Shown in pieces: positions 1 through 9,446 of a stretch of 64,000 nucleotides of DNA (its first letter is position 1; each line of letters begins with the position of its first letter). The notes below the pieces were generated by a model that worked only from the letters and a program-made list of their open reading frames with translations, searched no databases and was not told the origin of the DNA. A program made the position numbers and the translations under genes. The stretch is from Vibrio coralliilyticus. Lineage in GTDB: Bacteria; Pseudomonadota; Gammaproteobacteria; Enterobacterales; Vibrionaceae. The stretch is from positions 2,790,001 through 2,854,000 of the forward strand of contig NZ_CP024627.1 in the NCBI RefSeq assembly GCF_024449095.1, in the 5' to 3' direction.

Positions 1-567
1 ATTTCCCCACGCTACCCTCTCGTTGAACTTATCTCGGGGTTAATGAGTTTCTCGATTGCTTACCAATTTGAACTGAGTGTGTTCGCCGTTGCCTTATTGT
101 TCTTTACCTTTGTTTTAATCGCAGCAACTTTCATCGATCTCGATACTATGCTGTTGCCTGATCAATTGACCTTACCACTGATTTGGTCTGGGATAGCATT
201 ATCATTACTAGGCTTGAGCCCTGTGTCTTTGCAAGACTCTGTGACTGGAGCAATAGTAGGCTATTTGTGCCTATGGTCTATTTACTGGGGGTTCAAACTT
301 CTCACTGGTAAAGAAGGCATGGGTTATGGTGATTTCAAGCTTCTTGCCGCACTAGGCGCTTGGTTAGGCTGGCAGTATTTGCCTGTTATTGTTCTGCTTT
401 CCTCACTCGTTGGATTACTTTTTGGCCTAATTCAACTACGACTACAAAAACAAGGGATAGACAAAGCCTTCCCGTTTGGCCCCTACCTTGCGATTGCAGG
501 CTGGATCAGTGCAATGTGGGGAGAAAGCATCATCAACTGGTACTTTACACAAATTCTGGGGATCTAA
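1..567 (+). CDS. pilD: Type IV prepilin peptidase / N-methyltransferase, C-terminal part (5' end outside window)
   Basis: Inner-membrane aspartyl protease that cleaves and N-methylates type IV pilins and type II secretion pseudopilins. The frame is open from base 1, and its first residues include SPRYPLVEL, the family motif that precedes the peptidase domain, so the gene starts upstream of the window. Both catalytic aspartate regions are visible: [10 protein letters not shown] and [17 protein letters not shown]. The rest is several hydrophobic membrane segments. coaE begins 1 bp after the stop, the usual pilD-coaE arrangement of gamma-proteobacteria. In Vibrio this gene is also called vcpD. 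Confidence 0.93.
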   Translation: MSPRYPLVELISGLMSFSIAYQFELSVFAVALLFFTFVLIAATFIDLDTMLLPDQLTLPLIWSGIALSLLGLSPVSLQDSVTGAIVGYLCLWSIYWGFKLLTGKEGMGYGDFKLLAALGAWLGWQYLPVIVLLSSLVGLLFGLIQLRLQKQGIDKAFPFGPYLAIAGWISAMWGESIINWYFTQILGI

Positions 568-568
568 T

Positions 569-1177
569 ATGCCTTTTGTCGTCGGCCTAACAGGCGGTAT
601 TGCCAGTGGGAAAACCACCGTCGCCAACCTCTTTCACGATCAGTTTGGTATTGAAATTGTTGATGCGGATGTCATTGCCCGAGAAGTTGTTGAGCCAGGC
701 AGTGAAGGACTGAAAGCGATAGAAGCACGATACGGTTCTAACATTTTACTGGCAGACGGAACGCTCAACCGAGCTAAACTAAGAGAAAGCATCTTTGCCT
801 GTGACAAGGAAAAAGCTTGGATAAACCAACTGCTGCATCCCATGATTCGCGAAAAGATGCAGGCAGATATAGCCAAGGCTTCATCTCCTTATGCTTTGCT
901 GGTTATTCCACTCATGGTTGAAAATAACCTCCAAAGCTTGGCAAACAGAGTATTGGTTGTCGATGTTGATGAGCAAGTACAACGGCAAAGAACCATGGAA
1001 AGAGATGGAGTCCCGATTGAACAAGTCGACGCTATCTTAGACGCTCAAGCTAGCCGTTCACAACGACTGTCAATCGCAGACGATGTGATTAGAAATAATG
1101 CAACAAACCAAGAACTTTTGCCTCAAATCACAGAATTACATCAAAAGTACCTAGAAATATGTAGGGAAAATCGGTGA
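569..1177 (+). CDS. coaE: Dephospho-CoA kinase
   Basis: Catalyses the last step of coenzyme A synthesis, ATP-dependent phosphorylation of the 3'-hydroxyl of dephospho-CoA in the cytosol. The P-loop GGIASGKTT is at residues 9-17 and the typical IVDADVIAREVV follows. About 202 residues, normal for the family. The ATG at 569 is chosen because family members begin just before the P-loop; the frame extends further upstream only across the pilD gene. Downstream are zapD and yacG, the common coaE-zapD-yacG order. Confidence 0.96.
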   Translation: MPFVVGLTGGIASGKTTVANLFHDQFGIEIVDADVIAREVVEPGSEGLKAIEARYGSNILLADGTLNRAKLRESIFACDKEKAWINQLLHPMIREKMQADIAKASSPYALLVIPLMVENNLQSLANRVLVVDVDEQVQRQRTMERDGVPIEQVDAILDAQASRSQRLSIADDVIRNNATNQELLPQITELHQKYLEICRENR

Positions 1178-1210
1178 GAATAAAGGAAGAAGAATCAAAG
1201 GCCGCATGTA

Positions 1211-1951
1211 ATGACAACGCACTTTTTTGAACATCCACTAAATGAGAAAACTCGCATATATTTACGTGTTGAAGCTTTGCTTAACCAATTAAGCGTTTCT
1301 TCTCAATTTAGTGATGACATGCAGCACTTATTGTTTTTCCGTTCTTTGTTTGATCTTTTGGAGATCTTCGAGCAAATCCAGCTAAAAAGTGAGCTGGCGA
1401 AAGACATTGAGAAACAGCGATTAACATACCGTTCTTGGCTTGATGTTGAAGGGGTGGATCAGGACATGTTGAGCAATGTGCTTAGCGAAGTCGATAATGT
1501 CCATAGTAAACTGATGGCTGCAGAGCGCTTTGGTCAAAGCCTCAAGGAAGATCGTTTTCTCAGTGCTATTCGTCAAAGATTTAACTTACCTGGCGGCTCT
1601 TGCTGTTTTGATTTACCTGCATTGCACCACTGGCTGCATTTACCTCTTGATCAAAAAAACAAAGACACTAAGCTTTGGTTAGATACGCTCCAACCACTCA
1701 CCGATGCTCTCAAACTCTGGCTACGCCTAACTCGTGAAACAGGTCATTTTCAACCACAAGAAGCTCAGGCAGGCTTCTACCAAAGTGATGCCGAAGAAGC
1801 GAATATTTTGCGTCTAGAAATCCCGATGCAATATGGGGTATACCCCATGATTTCTGGTCATAAGAATCGTTTTGCAATCAAATTTATAAGCTTCGCATCT
1901 GGCCAAGCCTCCATTGATAATATTCAATTTCGTTTGGCCGTGTGTAGCTAA
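1211..1951 (+). CDS. zapD: Cell division protein ZapD (YacF)
   Basis: FtsZ-associated cytosolic protein that cross-links FtsZ protofilaments and stabilises the Z ring. At 246 residues it has the expected family length. It starts [20 protein letters not shown], the characteristic N-terminus of this family, and is otherwise largely helical with no enzymatic motif. It lies between coaE and yacG. The spacing to the nearest purine-rich stretch (AAGGAAGAAG) is longer than usual, so translation may depend partly on coupling with coaE. Confidence 0.94.
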   Translation: MTTHFFEHPLNEKTRIYLRVEALLNQLSVSSQFSDDMQHLLFFRSLFDLLEIFEQIQLKSELAKDIEKQRLTYRSWLDVEGVDQDMLSNVLSEVDNVHSKLMAAERFGQSLKEDRFLSAIRQRFNLPGGSCCFDLPALHHWLHLPLDQKNKDTKLWLDTLQPLTDALKLWLRLTRETGHFQPQEAQAGFYQSDAEEANILRLEIPMQYGVYPMISGHKNRFAIKFISFASGQASIDNIQFRLAVCS

Positions 1952-2003
1952 CCCAATCACGCTATACTCGTCCAAATATCTAAATGTTCACAGAGAAAAT
2001 CAC

Positions 2004-2195
2004 ATGCCCAAAACCACCATCGTACCCTGCCCTAAATGTGGCACCGACGTCGAATGGGGAGAGCAAAGCCCTCACCGCCCTTTCTGCAGCAAACAATGTC
2101 AGATTATAGATTTTGGTGAATGGGCAGATGAAGAAAATACCATCCCGGGAGCACCCGACATGTCGGATTCTGATGGCTGGTCTGAAGATCAATAG
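2004..2195 (+). CDS. yacG: DNA gyrase inhibitor YacG (zinc-binding)
   Basis: Small four-cysteine zinc protein, about 63 residues, which in E. coli binds GyrB and inhibits gyrase. The motifs CPKCG and CSKQC supply the zinc ligands and are followed by [10 protein letters not shown], which is characteristic of the family. The C-terminus is acidic. The ATG at 2004 fits the family start ([12 protein letters not shown]); an in-frame extension upstream overlaps zapD and has no family support. Last gene of the pilD-coaE-zapD-yacG series. Confidence 0.93.
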   Translation: MPKTTIVPCPKCGTDVEWGEQSPHRPFCSKQCQIIDFGEWADEENTIPGAPDMSDSDGWSEDQ

Positions 2196-2277
2196 TGAAT
2201 TATCTTGACACTTGAGAGACGAGCACAACCTAACAACAAACACATCCATTAAGTTTGGCTAACTAAAACCATAAAAA

Positions 2278-2301
2278 AACGGAGTCCAAAAGGACTCCGT
2301 T
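2278..2301 (-). terminator. Rho-independent terminator of the rpsP-rplS operon
   Basis: Perfect 10-bp stem AACGGAGTCC / GGACTCCGTT with an AAAA loop. On the minus strand it is followed by a run of seven Ts, placing it just downstream of rplS. On the plus strand only TTT follows, so it may weakly stop yacG transcripts as well. Confidence 0.85.
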
Positions 2302-2326
2302 TAATATGAGAACGCTAGTTATAGCA

Positions 2327-2680
2327 TTACTTCTTAGCAAGTTTCTCTTTAATACGAGCTGACTTACCAGAACGCTCACGTAGGTAGTACAGTTTGGCAC
2401 GACGTACTGCACCGCGGCGTTTAACTTCAATGCTATCAACCATTGGAGAGTGAGTTTGGAACGTACGCTCTACACCTTCACCGTTAGAAATCTTACGTAC
2501 AGTGAATGCAGAGTGTAGACCACGGTTACGAATACCGATTACAACGCCTTCGAAAGCCTGTAGACGCTCACGGTCACCTTCTTTTACCTTAACTTGAACA
2601 ACAACTGTGTCACCAGGTGCAAAGTTAGGCAGGTCTTTTTTCATTTGCTCTTCTTCAAGAGCCTTGATGATGTTACTCAT
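2327..2680 (-). CDS. rplS: 50S ribosomal protein L19
   Basis: Ribosomal protein at the 30S-50S interface. The sequence carries the L19 landmarks [26 protein letters not shown] and [16 protein letters not shown]. The start is placed at the ATG at 2680 (MSNIIKAL), which matches family starts and has AGGA nine bases upstream; a TTG two codons earlier is also in frame. 117 residues. Last gene of the rpsP-rimM-trmD-rplS operon. Confidence 0.97.
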   Translation of the reverse strand: MSNIIKALEEEQMKKDLPNFAPGDTVVVQVKVKEGDRERLQAFEGVVIGIRNRGLHSAFTVRKISNGEGVERTFQTHSPMVDSIEVKRRGAVRRAKLYYLRERSGKSARIKEKLAKK

Positions 2681-2721
2681 TTTCAATATTCCTAGAATAA
2701 ACTGATACTAAATTTAATAGG

Positions 2722-3465
2722 TTACTTCGCTTTGTGTTCTTTAATGAACTCTGCGAGTAATAGTTCCTGTTCGTCAGTCAGAGCTAGGTTTTCCAGGAGC
2801 TCTGGTCTTCTTAGCCAGGTACGGCCTAACGACTGCTTGAGCCGCCAACGACGAATGTCCTTGTGATTACCGGATTTCAGTACCGCGGGCACTTCTTCTC
2901 CATCTAATACTTCCGGACGCGTGTAATGTGGGCAATCCAATAAACCATTAGCAAAAGAGTCTTCTTCTGCTGATGCAAAATCACCCAGCACCCCCGGTAT
3001 AAACCGAGAAACCGAGTCGATTAGCGTCATGGCTGGAATTTCTCCACCCGTCATCACAAAATCTCCAATTGACCATTCTTCGTCAACTTCAGATTGGATG
3101 ACACGCTCATCTACCCCTTCATAGCGACCACAAATCAGAAGCAAATTCTCATTTGTTGCCAGCTCTTCAACCCCTTGTTGGTCAAGCTTACGACCTTGGG
3201 GAGATAGGTAAATGACTTTCGTCTTACCCGGTGAGGCTTTTTTAGCGGTATGGATAGCATCGCGCAAAGGCTGAACCATCATCAACATACCAGGGCCACC
3301 ACCGTAAGGTCTGTCATCAACTGTACGATGCTTGTCATGAGTGAAATCACGAGGATTCCATGTCTCAATCGACAAAAGACCTTTTTTAACCGCTTGACCT
3401 GTTACTCCATAATCAGTAACGCTGCGGAACATTTCAGGAAATAGGCTAATTACGCCAACCCACAT
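2722..3465 (-). CDS. trmD: tRNA (guanine-37-N1) methyltransferase
   Basis: Methylates G37 of tRNAs reading CNN codons using S-adenosylmethionine, which prevents +1 frameshifting. It is a SPOUT (trefoil-knot) enzyme: [22 protein letters not shown] and the knot region [11 protein letters not shown] are all visible. The ATG at 3465 ([13 protein letters not shown]) matches family starts and is preceded by GGTGA; in-frame GTG and TTG codons lie just upstream. 247 residues. Third gene of the operon between rimM and rplS. Confidence 0.97.
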   Translation of the reverse strand: MWVGVISLFPEMFRSVTDYGVTGQAVKKGLLSIETWNPRDFTHDKHRTVDDRPYGGGPGMLMMVQPLRDAIHTAKKASPGKTKVIYLSPQGRKLDQQGVEELATNENLLLICGRYEGVDERVIQSEVDEEWSIGDFVMTGGEIPAMTLIDSVSRFIPGVLGDFASAEEDSFANGLLDCPHYTRPEVLDGEEVPAVLKSGNHKDIRRWRLKQSLGRTWLRRPELLENLALTDEQELLLAEFIKEHKAK

Positions 3466-3511
3466 GTTTTTCACCAATATAAACTTGGTTCAATCGCTCC
3501 GTTACTTGGAG

Positions 3512-4060
3512 TTAGAATCCAGGATCCCAGTCAACTTCGATCCGTTGAGCTTCGCGATCAATCAACTTGATCACTTGCTCTTCAAGGAACGGAATTAATC
3601 GTTCCTTTTGCCCGAAAGCATCTTTTAGATTTGCTTTAACAACCAGAACATCGTTGGAACCCGTTTCCAGCATGTCAGAGACAGTGCCTAAGTCGTAACC
3701 TTTGTCGGTGACTACTTGCATTCCAATCAAATCACGCCAGTAGAACTCATCTTCTGGCAATTCCGGCAGTACCGCAGGGTCAATGGCGATTTCAAAGTTC
3801 GTCAGCAATTGCGCATCTTCACGCAAATCCAAACCTTCCAGCTTTACCACCAAACCTTTGTTATGGCGCTTCCAGCTTTCTACTTTACGCTCAACCCACT
3901 CGCCTTTTGGGTTAATAAACCAAGGCGTGTAATCAAATATGCTCTCAGTATTGTCTGTGTAGGAAAAAACTTTAAGCCAGCCACGAATGCCGTAAGAAGC
4001 ACCAAACTTACCTACAACAATTTTCTCACTGCTCATCGTTTCTTTACCTTTCATCGACAT
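3512..4060 (-). CDS. rimM: 16S rRNA processing / 30S maturation factor RimM
   Basis: Assists assembly of the 30S head around S19 and is needed for efficient 16S rRNA processing. N-terminal RimM domain ([19 protein letters not shown]) followed by a C-terminal PRC-barrel ([24 protein letters not shown]). The start is uncertain: the ATG at 4060 gives 182 residues, but an in-frame ATG at 4036 ([12 protein letters not shown]) has a better ribosome binding site (AAAGGTAAAG) and is a credible alternative. Lies between rpsP and trmD. Confidence 0.95.
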   Translation of the reverse strand: MSMKGKETMSSEKIVVGKFGASYGIRGWLKVFSYTDNTESIFDYTPWFINPKGEWVERKVESWKRHNKGLVVKLEGLDLREDAQLLTNFEIAIDPAVLPELPEDEFYWRDLIGMQVVTDKGYDLGTVSDMLETGSNDVLVVKANLKDAFGQKERLIPFLEEQVIKLIDREAQRIEVDWDPGF

Positions 4061-4089
4061 AAGCTAATTACTACTTCTTGATTTAAGAA

Positions 4090-4338
4090 TTAAGCCGCTT
4101 TTTGAGCGTCTTTAACTAGCTTAGCTACGCGGTCAGATAGAGATGCGCCTTGACCAACCCAGTGGTTAACGCGATCTAGGTCTAGACGTAGACCTTCTTC
4201 TTGACCTTTAGCTGTTGGGTTGAAGAAACCCACTTTCTCGATGAAACGGCCAGTTGCAGCATTGCGGCTGTCCGCTACTACGATTTGATAAAATGGACGC
4301 TTCTTAGCGCCGTGACGTGCCAAACGAATGGTTACCAT
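4090..4338 (-). CDS. rpsP: 30S ribosomal protein S16
   Basis: Small-subunit protein important for 30S assembly. The 82-residue product starts [25 protein letters not shown], the standard S16 signature, and carries GFFNP. First gene of the rpsP-rimM-trmD-rplS operon, so its promoter should lie in the 200 bp between it and ffh. Confidence 0.97.
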   Translation of the reverse strand: MVTIRLARHGAKKRPFYQIVVADSRNAATGRFIEKVGFFNPTAKGQEEGLRLDLDRVNHWVGQGASLSDRVAKLVKDAQKAA

Positions 4339-4423
4339 GTCGTCCTCTTTGCTTTCTCAAAAATAAAATTAACCCCAGGAACCGCTTAACAAAAAACAGT
4401 TTGGGGTCTCGTGCCAAAATAAA

Positions 4424-4452
4424 GCTCCGGAATTTTACTCTTATTCCGGAGC
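4424..4452 (-). terminator. Rho-independent terminator of ffh
   Basis: Stem GCTCCGGAAT / ATTCCGGAGC around a 9-nt loop. On the minus strand it is followed by TTTATTTT, about 95 bp beyond the ffh stop codon and upstream of rpsP. It should separate ffh transcripts from the rpsP operon. Confidence 0.8.
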
Positions 4453-4545
4453 AATGCAAGGTCTTTAGCTACTTTTTCACCAACATAAAATGGTATTTAA
4501 GTTTGTGACTCAGCTAACACCTTGAAATATTGCCGATGACTTAGC

Positions 4546-5925
4546 TTAACGCCCAAATGGGTTGAAGCCACCGCCGCCCATGCCACCCATCATGCCTTGC
4601 ATGTTGCGCATCATGCCTTTCATGCCACCCTTCTGCATTTTCTTCATCATCTTCTGCATCTGAGTGAACTGCTTTAACAGGCGATTGACATCTTGAACTT
4701 GAGTACCCGAGCCCGCAGCAATACGTTTCTTACGTGATCCCTTGATCAATTCAGGACGTTGACGTTCTTTCATGGTCATTGAGTTAATGATGGCTTCCAT
4801 TTGCTTAAACATCTTGTCATCGACTTTATCTTTGACGTTGTCTGGCAAATTGCTCATGCCTGGCAGCTTATCCATCATGCCCATCATGCCGCCCATGTTC
4901 TGCATCTGACCAAGTTGTTCACGGAAGTCTTCAAGGTCGAAACCTTTCTTCTCTTTGAACTTCTTCGCCAGTTTTTCTGCTTTCTCGGTATCAACATTAC
5001 GCTGAAGGTCTTCAATAAGAGAAAGCACATCTCCCATACCTAGGATACGAGAAGCAACACGATCTGGGTGGAATGGTTCTAATGCATCGGTTTTCTCACC
5101 GACACCCAAGAACTTAATTGGTTTACCTGTGATGTGACGAACCGAAAGTGCCGCACCACCACGCGCATCACCATCGACCTTGGTTAGGATCACACCCGTC
5201 AATGGTAACGCATCGCCAAACGCTTTCGCTGTATTGGCGGCATCCTGACCAGTCATTGCATCGACAACAAACAGAGTTTCAACAGGATCAATTGCAGAGT
5301 GAAGTTCTTGTATCTCCCCCATCATCTGCTCATCAATAGCTAGGCGCCCCGCAGTATCGACAAGAAGAACGTCATAAAATTTCTTCTTCGCATGATCAAT
5401 GGCCGCATTGGCAATATCAATCGGCTTTTGGTCAGGAGAAGATGGGAAAAAGTCGACACCAATGTCTGAAGCCAGTGTTTCTAGCTGTTTAATCGCCGCC
5501 GGGCGATAAACGTCCGCAGAGACTACAAGAACTTTCTTCTTATCTCTTTCTTTCAGTAGCTTAGAGAGCTTACCCACCGACGTAGTCTTACCCGCACCTT
5601 GCAGACCCGCCATCAAAATGACAGCTGGTGGCTGTGCAGCAAGGTTTAACGCTTCATTAGATTCGCCCATAACGGCTTCAAGTTCAGATTGAACAATCTT
5701 TATGAACTCTTGGCCTGGCGTTAAAGATTTAGAAACCTCAACACCCACCGCGCCTTCTTTAACGCGTTTGACAAAATCACGTACAACCGGAAGAGCGACA
5801 TCCGCTTCAAGCAGCGCCATACGCACTTCGCGTAACGTGTCTTTTATATTGTCTTCGGTCAAACGACCTTTACCGCTGATATTCTTCAGCGTTTTGGATA
5901 ATCGATCCGTTAAATTCTCAAACAT
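4546..5925 (-). CDS. ffh: Signal recognition particle GTPase Ffh
   Basis: Protein subunit of the bacterial signal recognition particle. It binds signal sequences through its M domain, binds 4.5S RNA, and docks with FtsY at the membrane. The GTPase shows GLQGAGKTTSVGKL, VDTAGR and TKVDGDARGG; the C-terminal M domain is rich in methionine (MGGMMGMMDK, MKKMQKGGMKGMM). 459 residues from the ATG at 5925 (MFENLTDRL), which matches family starts; nine additional upstream codons in frame are not conserved. Divergent from ypjD, as in E. coli. Confidence 0.97.
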   Translation of the reverse strand: MFENLTDRLSKTLKNISGKGRLTEDNIKDTLREVRMALLEADVALPVVRDFVKRVKEGAVGVEVSKSLTPGQEFIKIVQSELEAVMGESNEALNLAAQPPAVILMAGLQGAGKTTSVGKLSKLLKERDKKKVLVVSADVYRPAAIKQLETLASDIGVDFFPSSPDQKPIDIANAAIDHAKKKFYDVLLVDTAGRLAIDEQMMGEIQELHSAIDPVETLFVVDAMTGQDAANTAKAFGDALPLTGVILTKVDGDARGGAALSVRHITGKPIKFLGVGEKTDALEPFHPDRVASRILGMGDVLSLIEDLQRNVDTEKAEKLAKKFKEKKGFDLEDFREQLGQMQNMGGMMGMMDKLPGMSNLPDNVKDKVDDKMFKQMEAIINSMTMKERQRPELIKGSRKKRIAAGSGTQVQDVNRLLKQFTQMQKMMKKMQKGGMKGMMRNMQGMMGGMGGGGFNPFGR

Positions 5926-6133
5926 CTTAGTCTCTTTACCTGAGCGACTCACAGTGTAGTCGCCCTAAAAATGACGACAAATTATTGTGAGTATACCTTA
6001 GCCAGCCCACCCTTTGCACTGCCGCGATAACATTTGCTCTCTGATGAGACACAAATCAGGGAGATAAGTCATAGCCCAAGCGGTTGATGCAGGGTATAAT
6101 TTGTTAAAAATTCACCCGATCTTTAAGAGAAGA

Positions 6134-6928
6134 ATGGATAACTTAATCGCCGTTGCTGCTGCTGTGCTCTATTTTTTAGCAATCGCAACCATAGTACCAG
6201 GCCTTGTACATCAAACAGGGATCCGAGCCAAAACTGTCTTTATCAGTGCATTCTTAGCGCTCGCTTTTCATGCCTGGCTATTAAGTGATCTGATTATTGA
6301 GGGTTCAGGACAGAACCTTAGCATTCTCAATGTCGCCTCATTGATTAGCTTTATTATTTCTCTGGTCCTAAGCCTAGCTATGCTTAGAACACGTTTGTGG
6401 TTCTTACTTCCCGTTGTATATAGCTTTGCTGCGATTAACCTATCTGCCGCGGCCTTCTTGCCGAGTACCTTCATTACTCACTTAGAACAAGATCCTAAGT
6501 TACTGATCCACATTTCTTTAGCGTTGTTTTCCTATTCAACGCTAACCATAGGCGCATTATACGCCCTGCAGCTGGCATGGTTAGATCATAAACTTAAAGC
6601 GAAAAAAGCTTTAGTGATCAACCCTAACTTGCCACCACTTCTGATGGTTGAGCGACAATTGTTTAACATCATCCTTGTCGGTAACTTGCTTTTAACGGGA
6701 ACGCTAATAACGGGTTTTGTGTTTGTGCAGGATATGTTCGCTCAAGGAAAAGCGCACAAAGGCATCTTGTCGTTTATTGCGTGGGTAGTGTACTCGATAC
6801 TGCTTTGGGGACATTATCAAAAGGGCTGGCGTGGTCGTAAAGTCACATGGTTTGCCGTAGCAGGTGCAACCTTATTGACGCTAGCTTACTTCGGTAGTCG
6901 CTTTGTTCGTGAGATCATTCTTAACTAA
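6134..6928 (+). CDS. ypjD: Inner-membrane protein YpjD, CcsA/cytochrome c assembly family
   Basis: Polytopic inner-membrane protein of the cytochrome c assembly (CcsA/HemX-like) superfamily; its exact function in enterobacteria is unsettled. About eight hydrophobic segments are visible, with conserved blocks SGQNLSILNVASL, FLPSTFITHLEQ, LFSYSTLTIGALYALQLAWLDH and LLWGHYQKGWRGRKVTWF. The ATG at 6134, preceded by AAGAGAAGA, is preferred over an upstream in-frame TTG at 6101. Sits between ffh and corB exactly as in E. coli. Confidence 0.9.
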   Translation: MDNLIAVAAAVLYFLAIATIVPGLVHQTGIRAKTVFISAFLALAFHAWLLSDLIIEGSGQNLSILNVASLISFIISLVLSLAMLRTRLWFLLPVVYSFAAINLSAAAFLPSTFITHLEQDPKLLIHISLALFSYSTLTIGALYALQLAWLDHKLKAKKALVINPNLPPLLMVERQLFNIILVGNLLLTGTLITGFVFVQDMFAQGKAHKGILSFIAWVVYSILLWGHYQKGWRGRKVTWFAVAGATLLTLAYFGSRFVREIILN

Positions 6929-6937
6929 TTGATATTC

Positions 6938-6960
6938 AAAGGTGCATACAGTGCACCTTT
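6938..6960 (+). terminator. Rho-independent terminator after ypjD
   Basis: Stem AAAGGTGCA / TGCACCTTT with a 5-nt loop, followed by CTTTT on the plus strand, 10 bp beyond the ypjD stop. Confidence 0.75.
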
Positions 6961-7050
6961 CTTTTACAATACTTCGCCCGCAACCTGAGATTGACTTGGC
7001 GCTTTAGTTAGGTCATAAATTAATCAAACATCAAAAGGAAAAGATAAGTT

Positions 7051-8325
7051 TTGGACGACATATCAACGGGTATCTTGTTTGCGCTACTCGCGTGTCTGAT
7101 TGTTATTTCAGGATATTTCTCAGGTTCAGAGACTGGTATGATGGCCCTGAATCGCTATCGCCTAAAGCACCTTGCAAATCATGGACATAAAGGCGCTAAG
7201 CGAGTCGAGAAACTCTTAGATCGCCCAGATCGTTTGATTGGTTTAATTCTGATTGGCAATAACTTAGTCAACATTCTCGCCTCTGCCATCGCCACCATTC
7301 TTGGTATGCGCTTATACGGCGATATCGGTGTGGCAATTGCCACTGGCGCTTTAACTATGGTGATTCTCGTCTTTGCAGAAGTCACCCCAAAAACACTGGC
7401 GGCGCTCTATCCTGAGCGAGTCTCCTATGCCAGCAGTATTTTACTCAGTATTTTGATGAGGCTACTTTCACCCCTAGTGATGTTAGTAAACTTCATTACC
7501 AATGGTTTTATCCGTTTACTTGGGATTCGAGCGAATCATGGTGGTGATGATCACCTGAGTTCAGAAGAACTGCGCACTGTGGTCAATGAAGCAGGTAGTC
7601 TGATCCCGAGGCGTCACCAAGATATGTTGATCTCAATACTCGATCTTGAACATGTGACTGTGAATGACATCATGGTGCCAAGAAACGAGATTACCGGTAT
7701 TGATATTAATGACGACTGGAAATCCATTGTTCGTCAGCTGACCCACTCACCTCATGGTCGAGTCGTGCTTTACCGAGATCAGATTGACGAAGTCGTTGGC
7801 ATGCTACGCTTACGAGAGTCTTATCGCTTAATGCTGGAAAAGAACGAGTTTAATAAAGAAACACTACTGAGAGCCGCTGACGAAGTGTACTTCATTCCTG
7901 AAGGGACACCACTCAATATTCAGCTACTTAAATTCCAGCGCAATAAAGAACGCATTGGCCTGATCGTTAACGAATATGGTGACATCATCGGCTTGATCAC
8001 TCTAGAAGATATTCTGGAAGAAATCGTAGGTGAGTTTACTACGTCCATTGCACCAAGCCTCTCCGATGAAATCACGCCCCAAGGCGATGGCAGTTTCCTG
8101 ATCGAAGGCAGCGCCAACATTCGAGATATTAACAAAGGTCTGATGTGGAAATTACCGACCGACGGACCAAGAACATTAAATGGCTTGATTCTAGAACACC
8201 TAGAAGATATTCCTGAAAGCCACTTGAGTGTTCAGGTATCGGGGCATCCGATGGAAATTGTCGAACTGGAAGAAAACCGTATTAAGCTAGTCAAAGTTTT
8301 TCCAAGTATTGTTAAAGAAAGCTAA
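7051..8325 (+). CDS. corB: CorB/YfjD-type magnesium transport or efflux protein (DUF21-CBS-CorC)
   Basis: Membrane protein of the CorB/CorC (CNNM-like) family linked to Mg2+/Co2+ transport. Domain order: N-terminal DUF21 membrane domain (SGYFSGSETGMMALNRYR, LIGNNLVNILASA), a pair of CBS domains (VTVNDIMVPRNEI to EYGDIIGLITLEDILEEIVGE), then a C-terminal CorC_HlyC domain. 424 residues. Translation probably starts at a TTG: the MDDISTGIL N-terminus aligns with family starts and AAAAGGAAAAG lies upstream, with no suitable ATG nearby. Confidence 0.92.
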   Translation: MDDISTGILFALLACLIVISGYFSGSETGMMALNRYRLKHLANHGHKGAKRVEKLLDRPDRLIGLILIGNNLVNILASAIATILGMRLYGDIGVAIATGALTMVILVFAEVTPKTLAALYPERVSYASSILLSILMRLLSPLVMLVNFITNGFIRLLGIRANHGGDDHLSSEELRTVVNEAGSLIPRRHQDMLISILDLEHVTVNDIMVPRNEITGIDINDDWKSIVRQLTHSPHGRVVLYRDQIDEVVGMLRLRESYRLMLEKNEFNKETLLRAADEVYFIPEGTPLNIQLLKFQRNKERIGLIVNEYGDIIGLITLEDILEEIVGEFTTSIAPSLSDEITPQGDGSFLIEGSANIRDINKGLMWKLPTDGPRTLNGLILEHLEDIPESHLSVQVSGHPMEIVELEENRIKLVKVFPSIVKES

Positions 8326-8355
8326 TTACCAATAGATAGCACGCTACAAAATAAT

Positions 8356-8380
8356 AAAGCCTTGGCACTGCCAAGGCTTT
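8356..8380. terminator. Bidirectional terminator between corB and rpoS
   Basis: Perfect 11-bp stem AAAGCCTTGGC / GCCAAGGCTTT with a 3-nt loop, followed by TTC on the plus strand and by an A/T-rich stretch on the minus strand. It sits between convergent corB and rpoS and can serve both. Confidence 0.85.
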
Positions 8381-8396
8381 TTCTTCACTTAAGAAT

Positions 8397-9380
8397 TTAC
8401 TCTTCGTTTATACTGAATAGATTTTCCATATTCAGCCCCTGTTTTATCAGGATCTCTCTCAAGCGGCGTAAGCCTTCGACTTGGATCTGGCGAACGCGTT
8501 CACGAGTTAAATTGATTTCTCGTCCCACTTCTTCCAAGGTAGAGGGTTCATACCCTAGTAGTCCAAATCGACGAGCCAGTACTTCTTTCTGCTTCGGATT
8601 GAGCTCATCTAACCAGTGGATCAATGAAGACTTAATATCATCATCTTGAGTGGATACTTCTGGGTCCGAGTTATTTACATCTGGAATAATGTCCAGAAGC
8701 GCTTTCTCACCATCACCACCAATCGGTGTATCAACGGAGCTAATGCGTTCGTTGAGGCGTAGCATCTTACTGACATCGTCAACAGGCTTATCCAGCTGTG
8801 ATGCAATCTCTTCTGCCGTTGGTTCATGGTCAAGCTTTTGTGATAGCTCTCGAGCAGTACGCAAATAAATATTGAGTTCTTTGACAACATGAATTGGCAA
8901 ACGAATGGTACGAGTCTGATTCATCAGGGCGCGTTCAATAGTCTGACGAATCCACCATGTGGCGTAAGTGGAAAATCGGAAACCTCTTTCAGGATCAAAC
9001 TTCTCAACCGCTCGGATCAATCCAAGGTTGCCCTCTTCGATTAAGTCGAGTAAGGCAAGACCACGATTGCTATATCGACGAGATATTTTTACTACTAGAC
9101 GAAGGTTACTTTCAATCATGCGTTTACGCGCAGCTTCGTCGCCTCTTAAGGCACGGCGAGCGTACAACACTTCTTCTTCTGCGGTGAGTAGCGGAGAAAA
9201 ACCGATTTCCCCTAAGTAAAGTTGGGTGGCATCCAGACTCTTTGTGGAAGCGTCAAATTCCTCTTTGGCGTCCTCAGATTGGGTGCGGTTGGTAGTAGTC
9301 TGTTCGCTTGCTTGAATCGATTCCATTGTAGGTCCAAGCTCAAACTCTTCGACTTTCGTTGCTGCATTGCTGATACTCAT
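8397..9380 (-). CDS. rpoS: Stationary-phase/general stress sigma factor RpoS
   Basis: Directs RNA polymerase to stationary-phase and stress promoters. Region 2 ([40 protein letters not shown]), region 3 and region 4 ([27 protein letters not shown]) are all present. The 327-residue length matches vibrio RpoS. A strong GGGGGAGG lies just upstream of the ATG at 9380. As in E. coli it follows nlpD, and rpoS promoters usually lie inside nlpD in this arrangement; that is known of the family and not shown here. Confidence 0.98.
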   Translation of the reverse strand: MSISNAATKVEEFELGPTMESIQASEQTTTNRTQSEDAKEEFDASTKSLDATQLYLGEIGFSPLLTAEEEVLYARRALRGDEAARKRMIESNLRLVVKISRRYSNRGLALLDLIEEGNLGLIRAVEKFDPERGFRFSTYATWWIRQTIERALMNQTRTIRLPIHVVKELNIYLRTARELSQKLDHEPTAEEIASQLDKPVDDVSKMLRLNERISSVDTPIGGDGEKALLDIIPDVNNSDPEVSTQDDDIKSSLIHWLDELNPKQKEVLARRFGLLGYEPSTLEEVGREINLTRERVRQIQVEGLRRLREILIKQGLNMENLFSINEE

Positions 9381-9446
9381 AGCGCCTCCCCCTGGCGAGC
9401 TAGCAAGACATTACTACTTCTAATGTCGCTATATACCTATAAAGTA